This document shows positions 48,099 through 57,825 of a stretch of 64,000 bases of DNA, piece by piece (position 1 is the first letter of the stretch; each line of letters opens with the position of its first letter). Both the position numbers and the translations under genes were made by a program. The stretch comes from Leptolyngbya sp. SIO1E4 (GTDB lineage Bacteria > Cyanobacteriota > Cyanobacteriia > Phormidesmidales > Phormidesmidaceae): the NCBI GenBank assembly GCA_010672825.2, contig JAAHFU020000003.1, positions 434,001-498,000 of the forward strand. Reading direction: 5' to 3'. A model generated the notes under the pieces. The model saw nothing but the letters and a program-made list of their open reading frames with translations. It was not told the DNA's origin and ran no database searches.

Positions 48099-48206
48099 TT
48101 CAACCTCTCATATAGCTTGTTTTCAGTCGTAACTATCAAATAATACGGAACGCAGGATGTCATCACAAGTCAGATAACGCGTTCCGTAAAGTCCCAGACA
48201 CTTTTG

Positions 48207-49214
48207 TTAAACAGCTTTATCCCCAACATATCGCAGAAGATACCCGCGTTGTCCTAGTACAAAGCCCTGCTCAGGGGTATTGAACACAACTCGATAGAAG
48301 TTAGAGGGCACATCGGCAACATCGCTGTCCCGATACCAGGTTTGCCCGCCATCAGGGCTCAAGAGTAAGTTACCGCTGCCACCCGTCACCCAAAATTCTT
48401 CAGGGGTGCGATAAGCCGCATGTAATAAGCCCCAGCTCGTGGCAAGTTCGGGGTTGATGGGGTCTTGCCAATCTTCGTCTTTACCCGTGGGAGAAAACTG
48501 AATCTGGCCTCCCCGCTCTAGAACCCATAGGCCACCGGCCTCATCAAACCCAATATTTTGGAGACGGCGAGAACTCTGGCGATTGTAAGGCTGCCACTCT
48601 AATTCACCAGGCTGCCAGGTGGAGTAAAAGTTCCCTCGGGAAGAGACAGCTGCATAGTGCCCTTGATTACTGCGGCTCATATTCCGCACTACCCCAACAG
48701 CTCCTAACACCAGAGCCTTCCAGTTTTTGCCACCGTCTTTGGTGCGGTAGATGGCACCGACGTCGGTCACCAGTTCTGCCTCACTTGGCCCCAATGCAGT
48801 AACCATCAGCGGCTTGCCAGGCAGCTTTTCACTCAGCGCCACCCGTTGCCAGGTTTCACCGCCATCTAACGTGTGAAGCAAGATGCTAGGTTGCCCTGAA
48901 ATCCACCCCTCCTCTTCAGCGAAGCTGACCGCAGTAAAGGCAACTGGCTGATCTCCCAAGTCCAGTGTTTTCGGATTCCAGGTTTTGCCGCCATCCGTCG
49001 TTTCCATCAACGTGTTGCGATTACCCACTAGCCAGCCGTGATTGGCATCGTCAGTAAACGCCACGTCTGAGAAATTTGCCTCAGTATCTAGATGGATAAT
49101 TTGCCAAGGATTATTCTCCAGCGTGGGCAAAAATGCATTGCTACAGCCAAAGGACAGCACAGCTATGGCTGCGATCGCCACTAATTTTCTCAGATGAACC
49201 AATAGAGCCTGCAT
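48207..49214 (-). CDS. ycf48: Photosystem II assembly factor Ycf48
   Basis: About 335 residues from ATG 49214. Signal peptide with lipobox LSFGC (Cys24), so it is a lipoprotein on the lumenal side. The rest is a seven-bladed beta-propeller with repeats such as ETTDGGKTWNPK, HTLDGGETWQR, RTKDGGKNWKAL and LSPDGGQTWYRD. It helps pD1 insertion and repair. Upstream rubA and downstream psbEFLJ are its normal neighbours. Confidence 0.95.
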   Translation of the reverse strand: MQALLVHLRKLVAIAAIAVLSFGCSNAFLPTLENNPWQIIHLDTEANFSDVAFTDDANHGWLVGNRNTLMETTDGGKTWNPKTLDLGDQPVAFTAVSFAEEEGWISGQPSILLHTLDGGETWQRVALSEKLPGKPLMVTALGPSEAELVTDVGAIYRTKDGGKNWKALVLGAVGVVRNMSRSNQGHYAAVSSRGNFYSTWQPGELEWQPYNRQSSRRLQNIGFDEAGGLWVLERGGQIQFSPTGKDEDWQDPINPELATSWGLLHAAYRTPEEFWVTGGSGNLLLSPDGGQTWYRDSDVADVPSNFYRVVFNTPEQGFVLGQRGYLLRYVGDKAV

Positions 49215-49290
49215 TACCAATTGAAGCCAAAAGACACAACAAAACGCTTACAGTTAGATCCTCATCAATTCTGCTCGCCTGGGCCGCTAC

Positions 49291-49680
49291 CTATCTCAGC
49301 CCATACAGGCTTAAGAAGAACAGAACAGCCAGAGCCAAAGAGCCAAAAATGAGAATATTTTTTTGCCCTGGCGTAAGCACATTAACCCCAAGACCATAGT
49401 TCAAATTTTCCTTGAACCCAGAGGGAGCCCCCGCTGGCCCAATATTGCTGAACTGCTTTTTGGGCACCCCACAAACTGGGCAACGCCAGGTTATCGGCAA
49501 GTCTTCAAACGGAACCCCCGCTGCAATCTTGCCCCGGTCATCCCCTTTAGCCGGTTCATAGGTATACCCACAGGCACGACATTCAAATCGATCCATCTCC
49601 TTGGGGGCAAGGGGCTTATCAGCTTCCTTGTCAGGCACCATTGTGGCCTCTTCTACCGGTGGATTCGGCTCGGTTGTCAT
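49291..49680 (-). CDS. rubA: Membrane-anchored rubredoxin
   Basis: 129 residues. The rubredoxin domain has CRAC (Cys34, Cys37) and CPVC (Cys67, Cys70) around one iron. An acidic Pro-rich N terminus precedes it, and a transmembrane helix at about 108-127 (NILIFGSLALAVLFFLSLYG) anchors it. RubA takes part in photosystem assembly. It lies 76 nt before ycf48 in the same operon. Confidence 0.93.
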   Translation of the reverse strand: MTTEPNPPVEEATMVPDKEADKPLAPKEMDRFECRACGYTYEPAKGDDRGKIAAGVPFEDLPITWRCPVCGVPKKQFSNIGPAGAPSGFKENLNYGLGVNVLTPGQKNILIFGSLALAVLFFLSLYGLR

Positions 49681-49943
49681 AACTTCTTCCCCTGGGTTTC
49701 ACACAGTTTTATCAGTGCTGCACGAACTACATTCAAAGTTCGTCAGGCAAAGCGGTTCCCGAAAATGAAATAATTGTTACTAATTATGACATAGAAAGCC
49801 TCATCTCTAAGTTTTATCAATTGTGTCTATGAGAACTCCAAAAGTCTTTCCTAGGCAGGAGTGCCTGAATATCTGCGAAATGTAAACTACTATGGATAAG
49901 AGCATTGAGCCTTATGCTCGGTGCGCGTAAGCGAGGATTAGCA

Positions 49944-50306
49944 GTGTTTGTCTTAAGCGGGTACGAGTACCTCCTGGTCTTTCTCCTGTTGTGTAGTTCG
50001 GTGCCGATTTTAGCTCTGGGTCTTTCTAGCTTTCTCAGGCCTAGGCGCCAAGGGCCAGCACGAAGGACTACCTATGAATCTGGTATGGAGCCCATTGGTG
50101 GGGCCTGGATTCAGTTCAACATCCGCTACTACATGTTTGCCTTGGTCTTCGTAATCTTTGACGTTGAAACGGTCTTTCTATACCCTTGGGCGGTTGCCTT
50201 CAGTCAGTTAGGGCTGCTGGCATTTGTAGAGGCACTCATATTTATTGCAATTCTTGTGGTTGGTCTTGTCTATGCATGGCGTAAAGGAGCGTTGGAATGG
50301 TCATGA
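49944..50306 (+). CDS. ndhC: NAD(P)H-quinone oxidoreductase subunit 3
   Basis: 120 residues when started at GTG 49944 ([13 protein letters not shown]), the usual length; GAGG is 7 nt upstream. The open frame reaches back to 49905 but that adds 13 residues that homologues lack. Three transmembrane helices and the conserved [21 protein letters not shown] loop identify it. It is a membrane subunit of cyanobacterial NDH-1. Confidence 0.93.
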   Translation: MFVLSGYEYLLVFLLLCSSVPILALGLSSFLRPRRQGPARRTTYESGMEPIGGAWIQFNIRYYMFALVFVIFDVETVFLYPWAVAFSQLGLLAFVEALIFIAILVVGLVYAWRKGALEWS

Positions 50307-51040
50307 ACTCTGAGGCAGGCACTCCAATGTTGGCTCCAAATGAGCGGCTAGCGAACCCGATCGGGACGCCGACGGTGACCCAGGATTTGTCGGAAAATGT
50401 AATTTTGACGACGGTCGACGATTTATATAACTGGACTCGATTGTCCAGCCTGTTTCCATTATTGTATGGAACCGCTTGCTGCTTTATTGAGTTTGCAGCC
50501 CTAATTGGCTCTCGGTTTGATTTCGACCGGTTTGGGCTGTTGCCTCGGGCCAGTCCTAGGCAAGCTGACCTGATTATCACGGCAGGCACCATCACCATGA
50601 AAATGGCCCCAGCTCTGGTTCGCTTGTATGAGCAGATGCCCGATCCGAAGTATGTGATTGCGATGGGTGCTTGTACGATCACAGGGGGCATGTTCAGTAT
50701 GGATTCTCCAACTGCGGTTCGTGGTGTAGACAAGCTGATTCCAGTGGATGTGTACATTCCTGGCTGCCCACCCCGCCCTGAGGCAATTTTCGACGCCATC
50801 ATTAAGCTGCGGAAGAAAATTTCGACTGAGTCTATGGCGGATCAAGCTCTTCTAGATCAGACCCATCGGTTCTACAGCGTCAAGCATAAGATGAAGCCAG
50901 TGCCGCCTATTCTGACTGGGCAATATCTGCAGTCTGCGACCCGGAATGCCCCTCCAAAGGAATTGATGCAAGCGATGGGTATGCCGGTATCTCCTGCTCT
51001 AGAAGAGGCTCAACAGCAGCAGGAGGTCGACAATGGCTGA
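50297..51040 (+). CDS. ndhK: NAD(P)H-quinone oxidoreductase subunit K
   Basis: 247 residues. Cluster N2 ligands: Cys61-Cys62 in GTACC, Cys126 in GACTITGG and Cys157 in PGCPPRPE. The start overlaps ndhC: ATG 50297, or ATG 50303 within the ATGA overlap. It is a peripheral-arm subunit carrying the terminal 4Fe-4S cluster. The Gln-rich C-terminal tail overlaps ndhJ by 8 nt. Confidence 0.95.
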   Translation: MVMNSEAGTPMLAPNERLANPIGTPTVTQDLSENVILTTVDDLYNWTRLSSLFPLLYGTACCFIEFAALIGSRFDFDRFGLLPRASPRQADLIITAGTITMKMAPALVRLYEQMPDPKYVIAMGACTITGGMFSMDSPTAVRGVDKLIPVDVYIPGCPPRPEAIFDAIIKLRKKISTESMADQALLDQTHRFYSVKHKMKPVPPILTGQYLQSATRNAPPKELMQAMGMPVSPALEEAQQQQEVDNG

Positions 51041-51575
51041 AGATCAAGCCACACCGCAGGGCACTAGTGAAGGTGCGGGAACTGAAGTTTCCCTGGTTGA
51101 GGCTGGAGCGGTTTCGACCTGGCTTACCGAAAATGGGTTTGGGCATCAAACCCTAGCACCTGATCATCTTGGTGTTGAGGTGATTGAGGTAGATCCTCAG
51201 TTTCTCATTCCTATCTGCACAGCACTTTATGCCTATGGGTTTAATTACCTGCAGTGTCAGGGGGCTTACGATGAAGGCCCTGGCAAGCGGCTAGTCAGCT
51301 TTTATCACTTGACTAAGGTGAGTGATAATGCCGATCGCCCGGAAGAGGTACGCGTCAAAGTTTTCTTGCCCAGGGATAATCCTCAGATTCCGTCTGTTTA
51401 TTGGATTTGGAAGGCAGCGGATTGGCAGGAGCGGGAAAGCTATGACATGTACGGGATTGTGTACGAAGGGCACCCAAATCTGAAGCGCTTACTGATGCCA
51501 GAAGATTGGGTCGGCTGGCCCCTACGCAAGGACTACGTGTCACCTGATTTCTACGAACTTCAGGACGCTTATTAA
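51033..51575 (+). CDS. ndhJ: NAD(P)H-quinone oxidoreductase subunit J
   Basis: 180 residues, 30-kDa-subunit family: [33 protein letters not shown] then [25 protein letters not shown] and [19 protein letters not shown]. It is the last gene of ndhCKJ and overlaps ndhK by 8 nt. Confidence 0.95.
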   Translation: MAEDQATPQGTSEGAGTEVSLVEAGAVSTWLTENGFGHQTLAPDHLGVEVIEVDPQFLIPICTALYAYGFNYLQCQGAYDEGPGKRLVSFYHLTKVSDNADRPEEVRVKVFLPRDNPQIPSVYWIWKAADWQERESYDMYGIVYEGHPNLKRLLMPEDWVGWPLRKDYVSPDFYELQDAY

Positions 51576-51671
51576 GCGTTCATCAAGGTTTATCGAGGAT
51601 ATGAGCGGGGCGTGAGTGATTCTCGGGCTCTGCTTTTTGATATTGCTTTATTTCACTATGCCAGATACGTG

Positions 51672-52030
51672 GCTTTGTTCAGTTGAGTGCAGTACATCTT
51701 GATCAAGACAGGGTTTAGGGTTTGGGGTCTAGGGTGTACTTGATCAGAATGCAAGCCGCTATAGCAGCACGCATTTGTATTAAAACGGGTCAGATTAAAA
51801 CGGGCCAGATAACTCAACTGCTCTCTATAGCCTTGTTCAGTGGAGTGCAGTACATCTTGATCAAGACAGGGGCTAGGGTTTGGGGTCTAGGGTGTGTTTG
51901 ACCAGCCTTCATATTGCACCTGAGATGCCAGTTAGGACAATCAGATTCCCTGGAATCCTTATGCAGCAAGGTTTTGATTTCTGCCTTCTGCCTTCTGCTT
52001 TTTGCCTTTTGCTATACCGCTATAGTCAAG
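51672..52030. repeat. Dispersed G-quadruplex-type repeat, double copy E
   Basis: Two tandem units, each starting TTGTTCAGT(T/G)GAGTGCAG, carry cores at 51711-51734 and 51869-51892, each with four G-runs (G3-4, loops of 3-4 nt). A flank at 51910-51990 is the inverse of the flank of copy A; it ends in TTCTGCCTTCTGCC. It fills the 501-bp gap between convergent ndhJ and the ABC ATPase gene. Confidence 0.85.
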
Positions 52031-52076
52031 CGTTGCATTCACCTTCTGCCCTCATCTTTCTGCCGTTCTGAGTGAG

Positions 52077-52850
52077 TCAAGACGCCGTTTGGGCATTGGC
52101 ATTATCGCGCAGCAGATCCATAATCTCTTCGCAGTAGTGATAGAACGGAGGGGTACGACGGATTTCGTAGGCCCGATCGCGCCCCAGTTCAATTTGGATT
52201 TCTCGCTGGATAGTGCCGGGTCTGGCCGACATCACATACACACGCTGGGCCAGAAAAACCGCTTCACTGACATCATGGGTAATCATCAAAATACTGATGC
52301 CCAGCCGATCCCAGAGGTCCAACAGGAACTGCTGCATGGTTTCTTTGGTTTGTACATCCAAAGCTCCAAAGGGCTCATCCATCAGCAAAATTTTGGGGTG
52401 GTTGGCTAAGGCACGGGCGATCGCCACACGCTGCTTCATCCCGCCAGAGAGTTCCTTCGGCAAAGAGCGGGAAAATTGTGTCAGCCCCACTACCTCCAGG
52501 TATCGCGACGCCTGCTCTCGGCGCTCCCGAGAAGTGACCCCCTGCAGCTTCAGGCCAAATTCCACATTTTCTTGCACCGTCATCCAAGGGTAGAGGGTGT
52601 AGCTTTGGAACACCATGCCGCGATCAGCCCCCGGCCCAATCACCGGCTGCCCATCCACTGTAATCTCGCCAGCGGTGGGGGGCTCCAACCCTGCCACCAA
52701 CCGTAGCAGCGTGGACTTACCTGACCCTGAGGCCCCCACCGCACAGACAAACTCACCCGTCTCAACATGGAGATTGATATCTTTCAGGGCCACGAGTGGG
52801 CCTTGGCGGGTTTCAAATTGTTTATAGACCTTGGCAACTTCCAAGTGCAT
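52077..52850 (-). CDS. ABC transporter ATP-binding protein, predicted guanidine importer
   Basis: 257 residues from ATG 52850, two nt after the permease stop. Walker A GASGSGKSTLLRLVAG, signature LSGGMKQRVAIARAL, Walker B ILLMDEPFGALD. It is of the NitT/TauT/SsuB type. Position as last gene of the guanidine locus matches the order known around Synechocystis guanidine hydrolase Sll1077. Confidence 0.87.
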   Translation of the reverse strand: MHLEVAKVYKQFETRQGPLVALKDINLHVETGEFVCAVGASGSGKSTLLRLVAGLEPPTAGEITVDGQPVIGPGADRGMVFQSYTLYPWMTVQENVEFGLKLQGVTSRERREQASRYLEVVGLTQFSRSLPKELSGGMKQRVAIARALANHPKILLMDEPFGALDVQTKETMQQFLLDLWDRLGISILMITHDVSEAVFLAQRVYVMSARPGTIQREIQIELGRDRAYEIRRTPPFYHYCEEIMDLLRDNANAQTAS

Positions 52851-52852
52851 GG

Positions 52853-53698
52853 TTATTTCACCGCCCATTTACAGGACATGCGCATGACCGCCTGTAAAGA
52901 CAGGTCGAGGATAAAACCGATGAGTCCGAGAATAATTAAGCAGGCAAAAATATTGTCCGTTTGGAAGAATTTTTGGGCGATCGCAATGCGTTTCCCGAGA
53001 CCCCCTTCTGCTGCCACAAGTTCTGAGACGATCACCAGGTTCCAGGAGGCGGCCATGTTAACCCGCAACGTATCAAAGATACTGGGCACCACGTAAGGCG
53101 TCATCACCTGCATGAGCACTTGGCGGCGATTGCCCCCTAATGTATACGTGGTCTCAATCAGTTCCTTGGGGACAAACTTCACCGCATCCATAATCATCAG
53201 CGTGTTAAAAAACACCGTTCCGATGAAAATCAGCGCAATTTTGGGTTCTTCCCCCAAGCCCAAATAGATGATTAACAGCGGAATAAATGCTGGCGCAGGC
53301 ATATAGCGCACAATGCCGACGAGGGGTTCTAAAAGCGATCTCACGCTGGCAAACGCCCCCATAGCAATCCCGACAGGAACTGCCACCACCGCTGCGAAGA
53401 AAAAACCGGCTGAAACCCGCAAAAAACTGGCCAAGGTATCGCTGAGTAAGAAACCCTCCTGCCACAGACCCATCAGCGCCAGCCACACCATACCGGGCGT
53501 CGGCAAAAACCTTGGATCTACCCAACCGGTACTCGAAAGCCCCCACCAGAGGCAAAGAGGCACCCCCACAGACATCACCATAAAGCTCCATTTCAGAAAT
53601 GGAGGAATATCTTCTGCAATGCGCCAAAACACAGTGGGTCGCAGGCTTTTAGTTGAGGATGGCGGAGTAATCGGCGAGTCGGATGTTACTACAGTCAC
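52853..53698 (-). CDS. ABC transporter permease, predicted guanidine importer
   Basis: 281 residues from GTG 53698, which has AAGGG upstream; the longer frame to 53842 has low-complexity sequence and is unlikely. Six hydrophobic spans; the EAA-like loop AVKFVPKELIETTYTLGGNRRQVLMQVMTPYVVPSI is typical of SsuC/TauC permeases. It is separated from the binding-protein gene by 326 nt of repetitive sequence. Confidence 0.85.
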   Translation of the reverse strand: MTVVTSDSPITPPSSTKSLRPTVFWRIAEDIPPFLKWSFMVMSVGVPLCLWWGLSSTGWVDPRFLPTPGMVWLALMGLWQEGFLLSDTLASFLRVSAGFFFAAVVAVPVGIAMGAFASVRSLLEPLVGIVRYMPAPAFIPLLIIYLGLGEEPKIALIFIGTVFFNTLMIMDAVKFVPKELIETTYTLGGNRRQVLMQVMTPYVVPSIFDTLRVNMAASWNLVIVSELVAAEGGLGKRIAIAQKFFQTDNIFACLIILGLIGFILDLSLQAVMRMSCKWAVK

Positions 53699-54024
53699 GG
53701 CTAAACCCTTGAGAGCACAACAGCGAAGATTGCCCCGATTCTGGCTGAGGCTAGTGGCAGTAAGTGTACGGAGTGAACATTTGGAAGGGTGGAGAGTGAA
53801 GGGGGAAGAGTGAAGGGGGAAAAGAATCGCGCATTCTCCCACGGGAGTGTTCAGAAAAGGGCGTATTCAGGAAACCGTGTTTGCCACGCCTGAAACCCGC
53901 ATTCTTTCCCCAAAACAGGGGCATTTATCCAAAAAACAGAATGCTCCCTCCCCACGCCTTTACTCCCCCACTCATTCCCTCATTTACTTCTTTACTGCCC
54001 CATTCATCCACTCCCCACGCTCAC
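53699..54024. repeat. Low-complexity purine/pyrimidine tracts in the operon gap
   Basis: A purine tract (GAGAGTGAAGGGGGAAGAG repeated, about 53788-53826) and a pyrimidine tract (CCCCCACTCATTCCC-type, about 53945-54020) could pair partly. They resemble the short heptanucleotide repeats found in cyanobacterial intergenic regions. No gene is seen. Confidence 0.5.
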
Positions 54025-55092
54025 CTACGCATTCCCCTCGGCATAGGCCTGGACGAACTGATCATCCAGGATGGCTTCGAGGTCGGGTTTTTCATCAATG
54101 AAGCCAACTTCCACCATGAAGTCGGCCATGACCTCGGCAGAGTAGGGCATATGCACCATGTTGTCGCCAGGGGAGAAGGCTTCTAGATTGTCTTCCAAAG
54201 TGAAGAAGCGGGTTCCGGCCAGATATTTATCAAAATCTTCAGCGCTAACGTTTGCTTGTTTAGCCATAATCTCGTTGGCGCGATCGCTGTTCTCATCCAT
54301 AAAGGCGAGGATGTCGAACCAGGTGTTTACCAGGGCTTGCACGGTCTCGGGCTGTTCATCAATGAGGACTTGGGTCACAACCAATAAGTCGGGAATCGCG
54401 CCGGGGAAGTCGGCGGAACTGGTCAGTTCTTTACTGCCTTCTCGGCCCAAAGCAGTTTCCCAGAAGGGTACCCAGCCTGCGAAAGCATCAGCCTGCCCAG
54501 CGGCAAAGGCCGTAGCAGCAGCACCGGTTTCCAGGGGCTCAATGGTGACATCGGTACGGGATTTACCCGCCTCTTCTAACGCCAGGGTGAGTAAGAAATC
54601 GCCAACAACGCCCTCTTCTAGGGCGACGGTCTTACCAACTAAGTCATCAACAGTCTCAATACCTTCGGCCACAATCACTTTGTCATTACCTGCCGAGTTG
54701 TCGTTGACGACAACGGCGACTTCTCCGTTAACGGCATCTGCTGCGAAGGAAATGGTGTCGTTGAGGGTCTGACAGTTTGCATCTAATTGGCCGGATGCAA
54801 GGGCCTGCATCGATTCTAGGTAACCGTCGAACCAAATCAGCTCTACATTGACGCCATTTTTCTCAAAGAGCCCCTCTTCTTCGGCGATCTTCCAGGGCCA
54901 CCAGCCAGCCCAGCTGCTGTAGCCCATGATGATAGGTTGTTCATTGACGGCAACAGGCGTCTCTGCAGCGGGATCTGTGGTGGCATCTGTGGCGTCTCCA
55001 GCTCCCGTGTCAGGCTGCTGGGCACAGGCGATGGTAATGAATAAGGTGCAGCAAAAGGCCAGTAGCACTGGCAAGATCTTGCGACGTTTCAT
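54025..55092 (-). CDS. ABC transporter substrate-binding lipoprotein, predicted guanidine-binding
   Basis: 355 residues from ATG 55092 (AGGAG six nt upstream); an open frame to 55260 overlaps hypB and is rejected. Lipoprotein signal ending ITIAC. The mature region follows the NitT/TauT pattern: IIMGYSSWAGWWPWKIAEEEGLFEKNG, YLESMQALASGQLDANCQTLND, DDLVGKTVALEEGVVGDFLL. The Trp-rich SSWAGWWPW may bind a cation. Ligand is inferred from the locus. Confidence 0.85.
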   Translation of the reverse strand: MKRRKILPVLLAFCCTLFITIACAQQPDTGAGDATDATTDPAAETPVAVNEQPIIMGYSSWAGWWPWKIAEEEGLFEKNGVNVELIWFDGYLESMQALASGQLDANCQTLNDTISFAADAVNGEVAVVVNDNSAGNDKVIVAEGIETVDDLVGKTVALEEGVVGDFLLTLALEEAGKSRTDVTIEPLETGAAATAFAAGQADAFAGWVPFWETALGREGSKELTSSADFPGAIPDLLVVTQVLIDEQPETVQALVNTWFDILAFMDENSDRANEIMAKQANVSAEDFDKYLAGTRFFTLEDNLEAFSPGDNMVHMPYSAEVMADFMVEVGFIDEKPDLEAILDDQFVQAYAEGNA

Positions 55093-55132
55093 GATTTCTC
55101 CTAAAAGTAGACACGATAGGCAGTAATAAACT

Positions 55133-55825
55133 CTATTGAATAGAAGCCAGTTGAGGTTTTCTGACAGCAGCGTGCACCCAGTGATACCAGGCCTCCAACC
55201 CCTCTCCGGTCTTGACCGACACCGGAATGACTCTGACGTGGGGGTTAACCTGGCGCACATTTGCTTCGATTTGAGCTAAGTCCACATCTACATGGGGAGC
55301 AAGATCCGTTTTTGTAACCAGTAGGACATCTGCTTCTCGAAACATAACGGGGTATTTCAGGGGCTTATCTTCTCCTTCAGTGACGCTCAGCAGCGCCACT
55401 TTGGCATGTTCTCCAACTTCGAACTCGGCAGGACACACCAAATTGCCAACGTTTTCCACCAGCACCAAATCTAACGCTTCTGGGGTGTGCTCATGGGCTA
55501 GGGTGTGGAGCCCGCCAGCCACCATACGGGCATCTAGATGGCAAGCTCGCCCGGTGTTGATAGCAATTACCGGAACGCCATAGTGACGTAGGCGATCGGC
55601 GTCAAGTTCAGTCGTCATGTCTCCTTCGATAACGGCAATCCGGAGGGTGGGGCTGAGGGCTGCCAGGGTCTTTTCGAGCAGAGCGGTTTTACCCGCACCA
55701 GGGCTGCTCATGAGGTTAAGACAGGTGATGCCCCAGTCGTCAAAGTGAGCGCGATTATGATCGGCACCTGCTTGGTTCGCATGGAGTAGGTTGATACCTA
55801 GGGTTTCGTCAACGATTTGGTGCAT
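55133..55825 (-). CDS. hypB: HypB-like nickel-insertion GTPase
   Basis: 230 residues. P-loop SPGAGKT at 41-47; metal-site Cys95-His96 in ACHLDARM and Cys131 in [11 protein letters not shown]; NKxD-type [13 protein letters not shown]. It lacks a His-rich nickel-storage N terminus. No hydrogenase genes are near; here it probably loads nickel into the guanidine hydrolase, as for the HypA/HypB pair beside Synechocystis GdmH. Confidence 0.92.
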   Translation of the reverse strand: MHQIVDETLGINLLHANQAGADHNRAHFDDWGITCLNLMSSPGAGKTALLEKTLAALSPTLRIAVIEGDMTTELDADRLRHYGVPVIAINTGRACHLDARMVAGGLHTLAHEHTPEALDLVLVENVGNLVCPAEFEVGEHAKVALLSVTEGEDKPLKYPVMFREADVLLVTKTDLAPHVDVDLAQIEANVRQVNPHVRVIPVSVKTGEGLEAWYHWVHAAVRKPQLASIQ

Positions 55826-55966
55826 GGTTCTTGGGAATCAGATGTGGGTCGTGGGATGTGCAGGTAGGGACGAGGTATTTACAGGGCGAGGCATTTTGAT
55901 AGAAATTTCTACGGTCTTTGAAAAAGTTATCGCCCCCATGCCTTGCCCGTGCGGACAGAACGGAGG

Positions 55967-57328
55967 CTAGAAAAATTTCAGATAGCGTTGCAGCTCCCAA
56001 TCGGAGATGTGGGTGTGGTAGCTTTCCCACTCTTGACGCTTGAAGTCGGCATAGGTGCGGTACATGAGTGGCCCCATTACGGTTTCGCTAAGGGGGTCGC
56101 GCTCAAAGGCATCGATCGCCGCTTGCAAGGTTCGGGGCAGCAACTCAATGCCCAAGGCATCGAGTTCCGGCAGGGTGTAGGTATACATGTTCTCGGTGTG
56201 GGGCTCACCGGGGTCAAGTTCCTGTTGAATGCCTTCTAGCCCGGCTGCCAAAATCATTGCTGCCCCCAGATAGAGGTTGGTGGAAATATCGGCAGCGCGA
56301 CATTCTACCCGGCCCCCTGCTAAGGGAATGCGCAGCATGTTGGTGCGGTTATTATTGCCGTAGCAGATGTAGACCGGTGCCCAGGTAAACCCCGATTGAC
56401 TGCCCTTACGAATCAGCCGCTTGTAGCTGTTGACAGTGGGGCAAGTCACGGCGCAAATGGCTTTGGCGTGGCGCAGCACCCCGGCAATAAACTGATAGCC
56501 CAGCTTGGAAAGTTTGCAGCCGCGCGGATCGTGGGCATCCTCAAACAGGTTTTGCCCGGTTTCGATATCTGCCAGGGACATGTTGTAATGGGCACCGCTG
56601 CCTGTGCGGTTGGCGAAGGGTTTGGGCATGAAGCTGGCAAAGTAGCCATGCTTGCGAACCACCTCCTTCACCATCAGGCGGAAAAAGGTGAGGCGATCGC
56701 TCATGGTCAGCGCGTCTGTATAGGCAAAGTCCGTCTCAAACTGGCCGTTGGCGTCTTCATGGTCAAAGGAATAGACGTCCCAGCCCAGGTGGTTCATCAT
56801 CTCGACCAGTTCGGTTAGCCAGCTGTAGTTGTCCAGCAGCCCCACCAGGTCGTAGCAGGGTTTGGCCAAACTGTCGCGATCGCTAATCGGTCTAAAGCGT
56901 CCATCCGATTCATCCTTGAACACAAAGAACTCGGTCTCAATGCCCAAATTGAACCTAAAGCCTAGACTGGCAGCCTTCTCCAACACTTGCTTCAAGATTG
57001 TGCGGCAGCAGGCCTCAAAGGGCTTTCCGGTGAGGAATAAATCGCTGGCAAACCAGACCACCTCAGGGTTCCACGGCAAAACCGTGGCCGATTGCGGATC
57101 TGGCATCGCCGCCACTTCTTCGTCGCTGATAGCCTGAGGCACCCCGTCTAAGGCGGCCCCCGTAAAGAGTTCCGACCCCTGCATCATCTGCCCCAAGTGG
57201 CTTAAGGGAACCATTTTTGCCTTCGACATACCGTGGATATCCACATAGCTGGCGAGGGCATATTTCACCCCCTGAGATTCTAGAGAGGTCTTGAGGGAAG
57301 CGATTTCGGGGGAAATTTGAGCGTCCAT
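55967..57328 (-). CDS. Glutamine synthetase family protein (GlnT / type III-like)
   Basis: 453 residues from ATG 57328. Blocks: IETEFFVFKDE, FDHEDANGQFETDFAYTDAL, FMPKPFANRTGSGAHYNMSL, KSICAVTCP-like HAKAICAVTCPTVNSYKRL, and NNRTNMLRIP with VECRAADISTNLYLGAAMILAAGLEGI. It resembles enzymes named type III glutamate-ammonia ligase or gamma-glutamylmethylamide/polyamine ligases, not the main cyanobacterial GlnA. Between hypA and hypB, it may capture ammonia from guanidine hydrolysis or glutamylate a guanidine-related amine. Confidence 0.85.
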   Translation of the reverse strand: MDAQISPEIASLKTSLESQGVKYALASYVDIHGMSKAKMVPLSHLGQMMQGSELFTGAALDGVPQAISDEEVAAMPDPQSATVLPWNPEVVWFASDLFLTGKPFEACCRTILKQVLEKAASLGFRFNLGIETEFFVFKDESDGRFRPISDRDSLAKPCYDLVGLLDNYSWLTELVEMMNHLGWDVYSFDHEDANGQFETDFAYTDALTMSDRLTFFRLMVKEVVRKHGYFASFMPKPFANRTGSGAHYNMSLADIETGQNLFEDAHDPRGCKLSKLGYQFIAGVLRHAKAICAVTCPTVNSYKRLIRKGSQSGFTWAPVYICYGNNNRTNMLRIPLAGGRVECRAADISTNLYLGAAMILAAGLEGIQQELDPGEPHTENMYTYTLPELDALGIELLPRTLQAAIDAFERDPLSETVMGPLMYRTYADFKRQEWESYHTHISDWELQRYLKFF

Positions 57329-57446
57329 TAAAAACTTCAGCAATCAGCGTTCAAGGAGTTTCAGGTATTTGCAGATTGTCGATTGACGGTAAGCGCGCCT
57401 TATAGGGGCAATGCACCGCACTGCACTGCCTAGCGCACATTGAGGG

Positions 57447-57815
57447 CTAGGGAACAGAGGTCGGCAGAGCCACGTATTCAACGCGGTCAATTTTGAGTTC
57501 ACGCCCAGAACGGATATCGTCCATCGGGGCCTGGCAAGTGGGGCAGGCATAGCGCAGCCCTACCTGCGGTCGATACTCAGTCTGGCAAGCGTGGCAAAAG
57601 GCAATCAGCGGCGTTTCCTGAATCACCAATTCAGCGCCGTCCAAAAACGTGTCTTGGGTTTGCACGTCAAAGGCAAACTGTAGGCTGGCTGGCTCGACAC
57701 AGGTAAACTGCCCCACCGTCAAATAAACTCGGGCTACTGGCGGACGTTCTGGCTGTGACGCCCACCAGGCTTGCACCGTCATAATCAGCGCCTTGGTCAT
57801 GTCAGTTTCGTGCAT
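57447..57815 (-). CDS. hypA: HypA-like nickel metallochaperone
   Basis: 122 residues from ATG 57815 (AAGGAG upstream). MHETDMTKAL supplies the nickel-binding His2; zinc ligands are Cys74, Cys77 in CHAC and Cys91, Cys94 in CPTC. It lies 10 nt after gdmH, so it is translated from the same message, consistent with delivery of nickel to the hydrolase. Confidence 0.92.
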   Translation of the reverse strand: MHETDMTKALIMTVQAWWASQPERPPVARVYLTVGQFTCVEPASLQFAFDVQTQDTFLDGAELVIQETPLIAFCHACQTEYRPQVGLRYACPTCQAPMDDIRSGRELKIDRVEYVALPTSVP

Positions 57816-57825
57816 GACGGTCTCC

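Noticed and set aside
54025..55260. Longer N terminus of the ABC binding protein
   Set aside because: The extension overlaps hypB and lacks a signal peptide; the ATG at 55092 has AGGAG and a lipoprotein signal.
55133..57815. HypA/HypB as a sign of a hydrogenase cluster
   Set aside because: No hydrogenase subunit or other hyp genes are in the window; the pair fits GdmH nickel loading.
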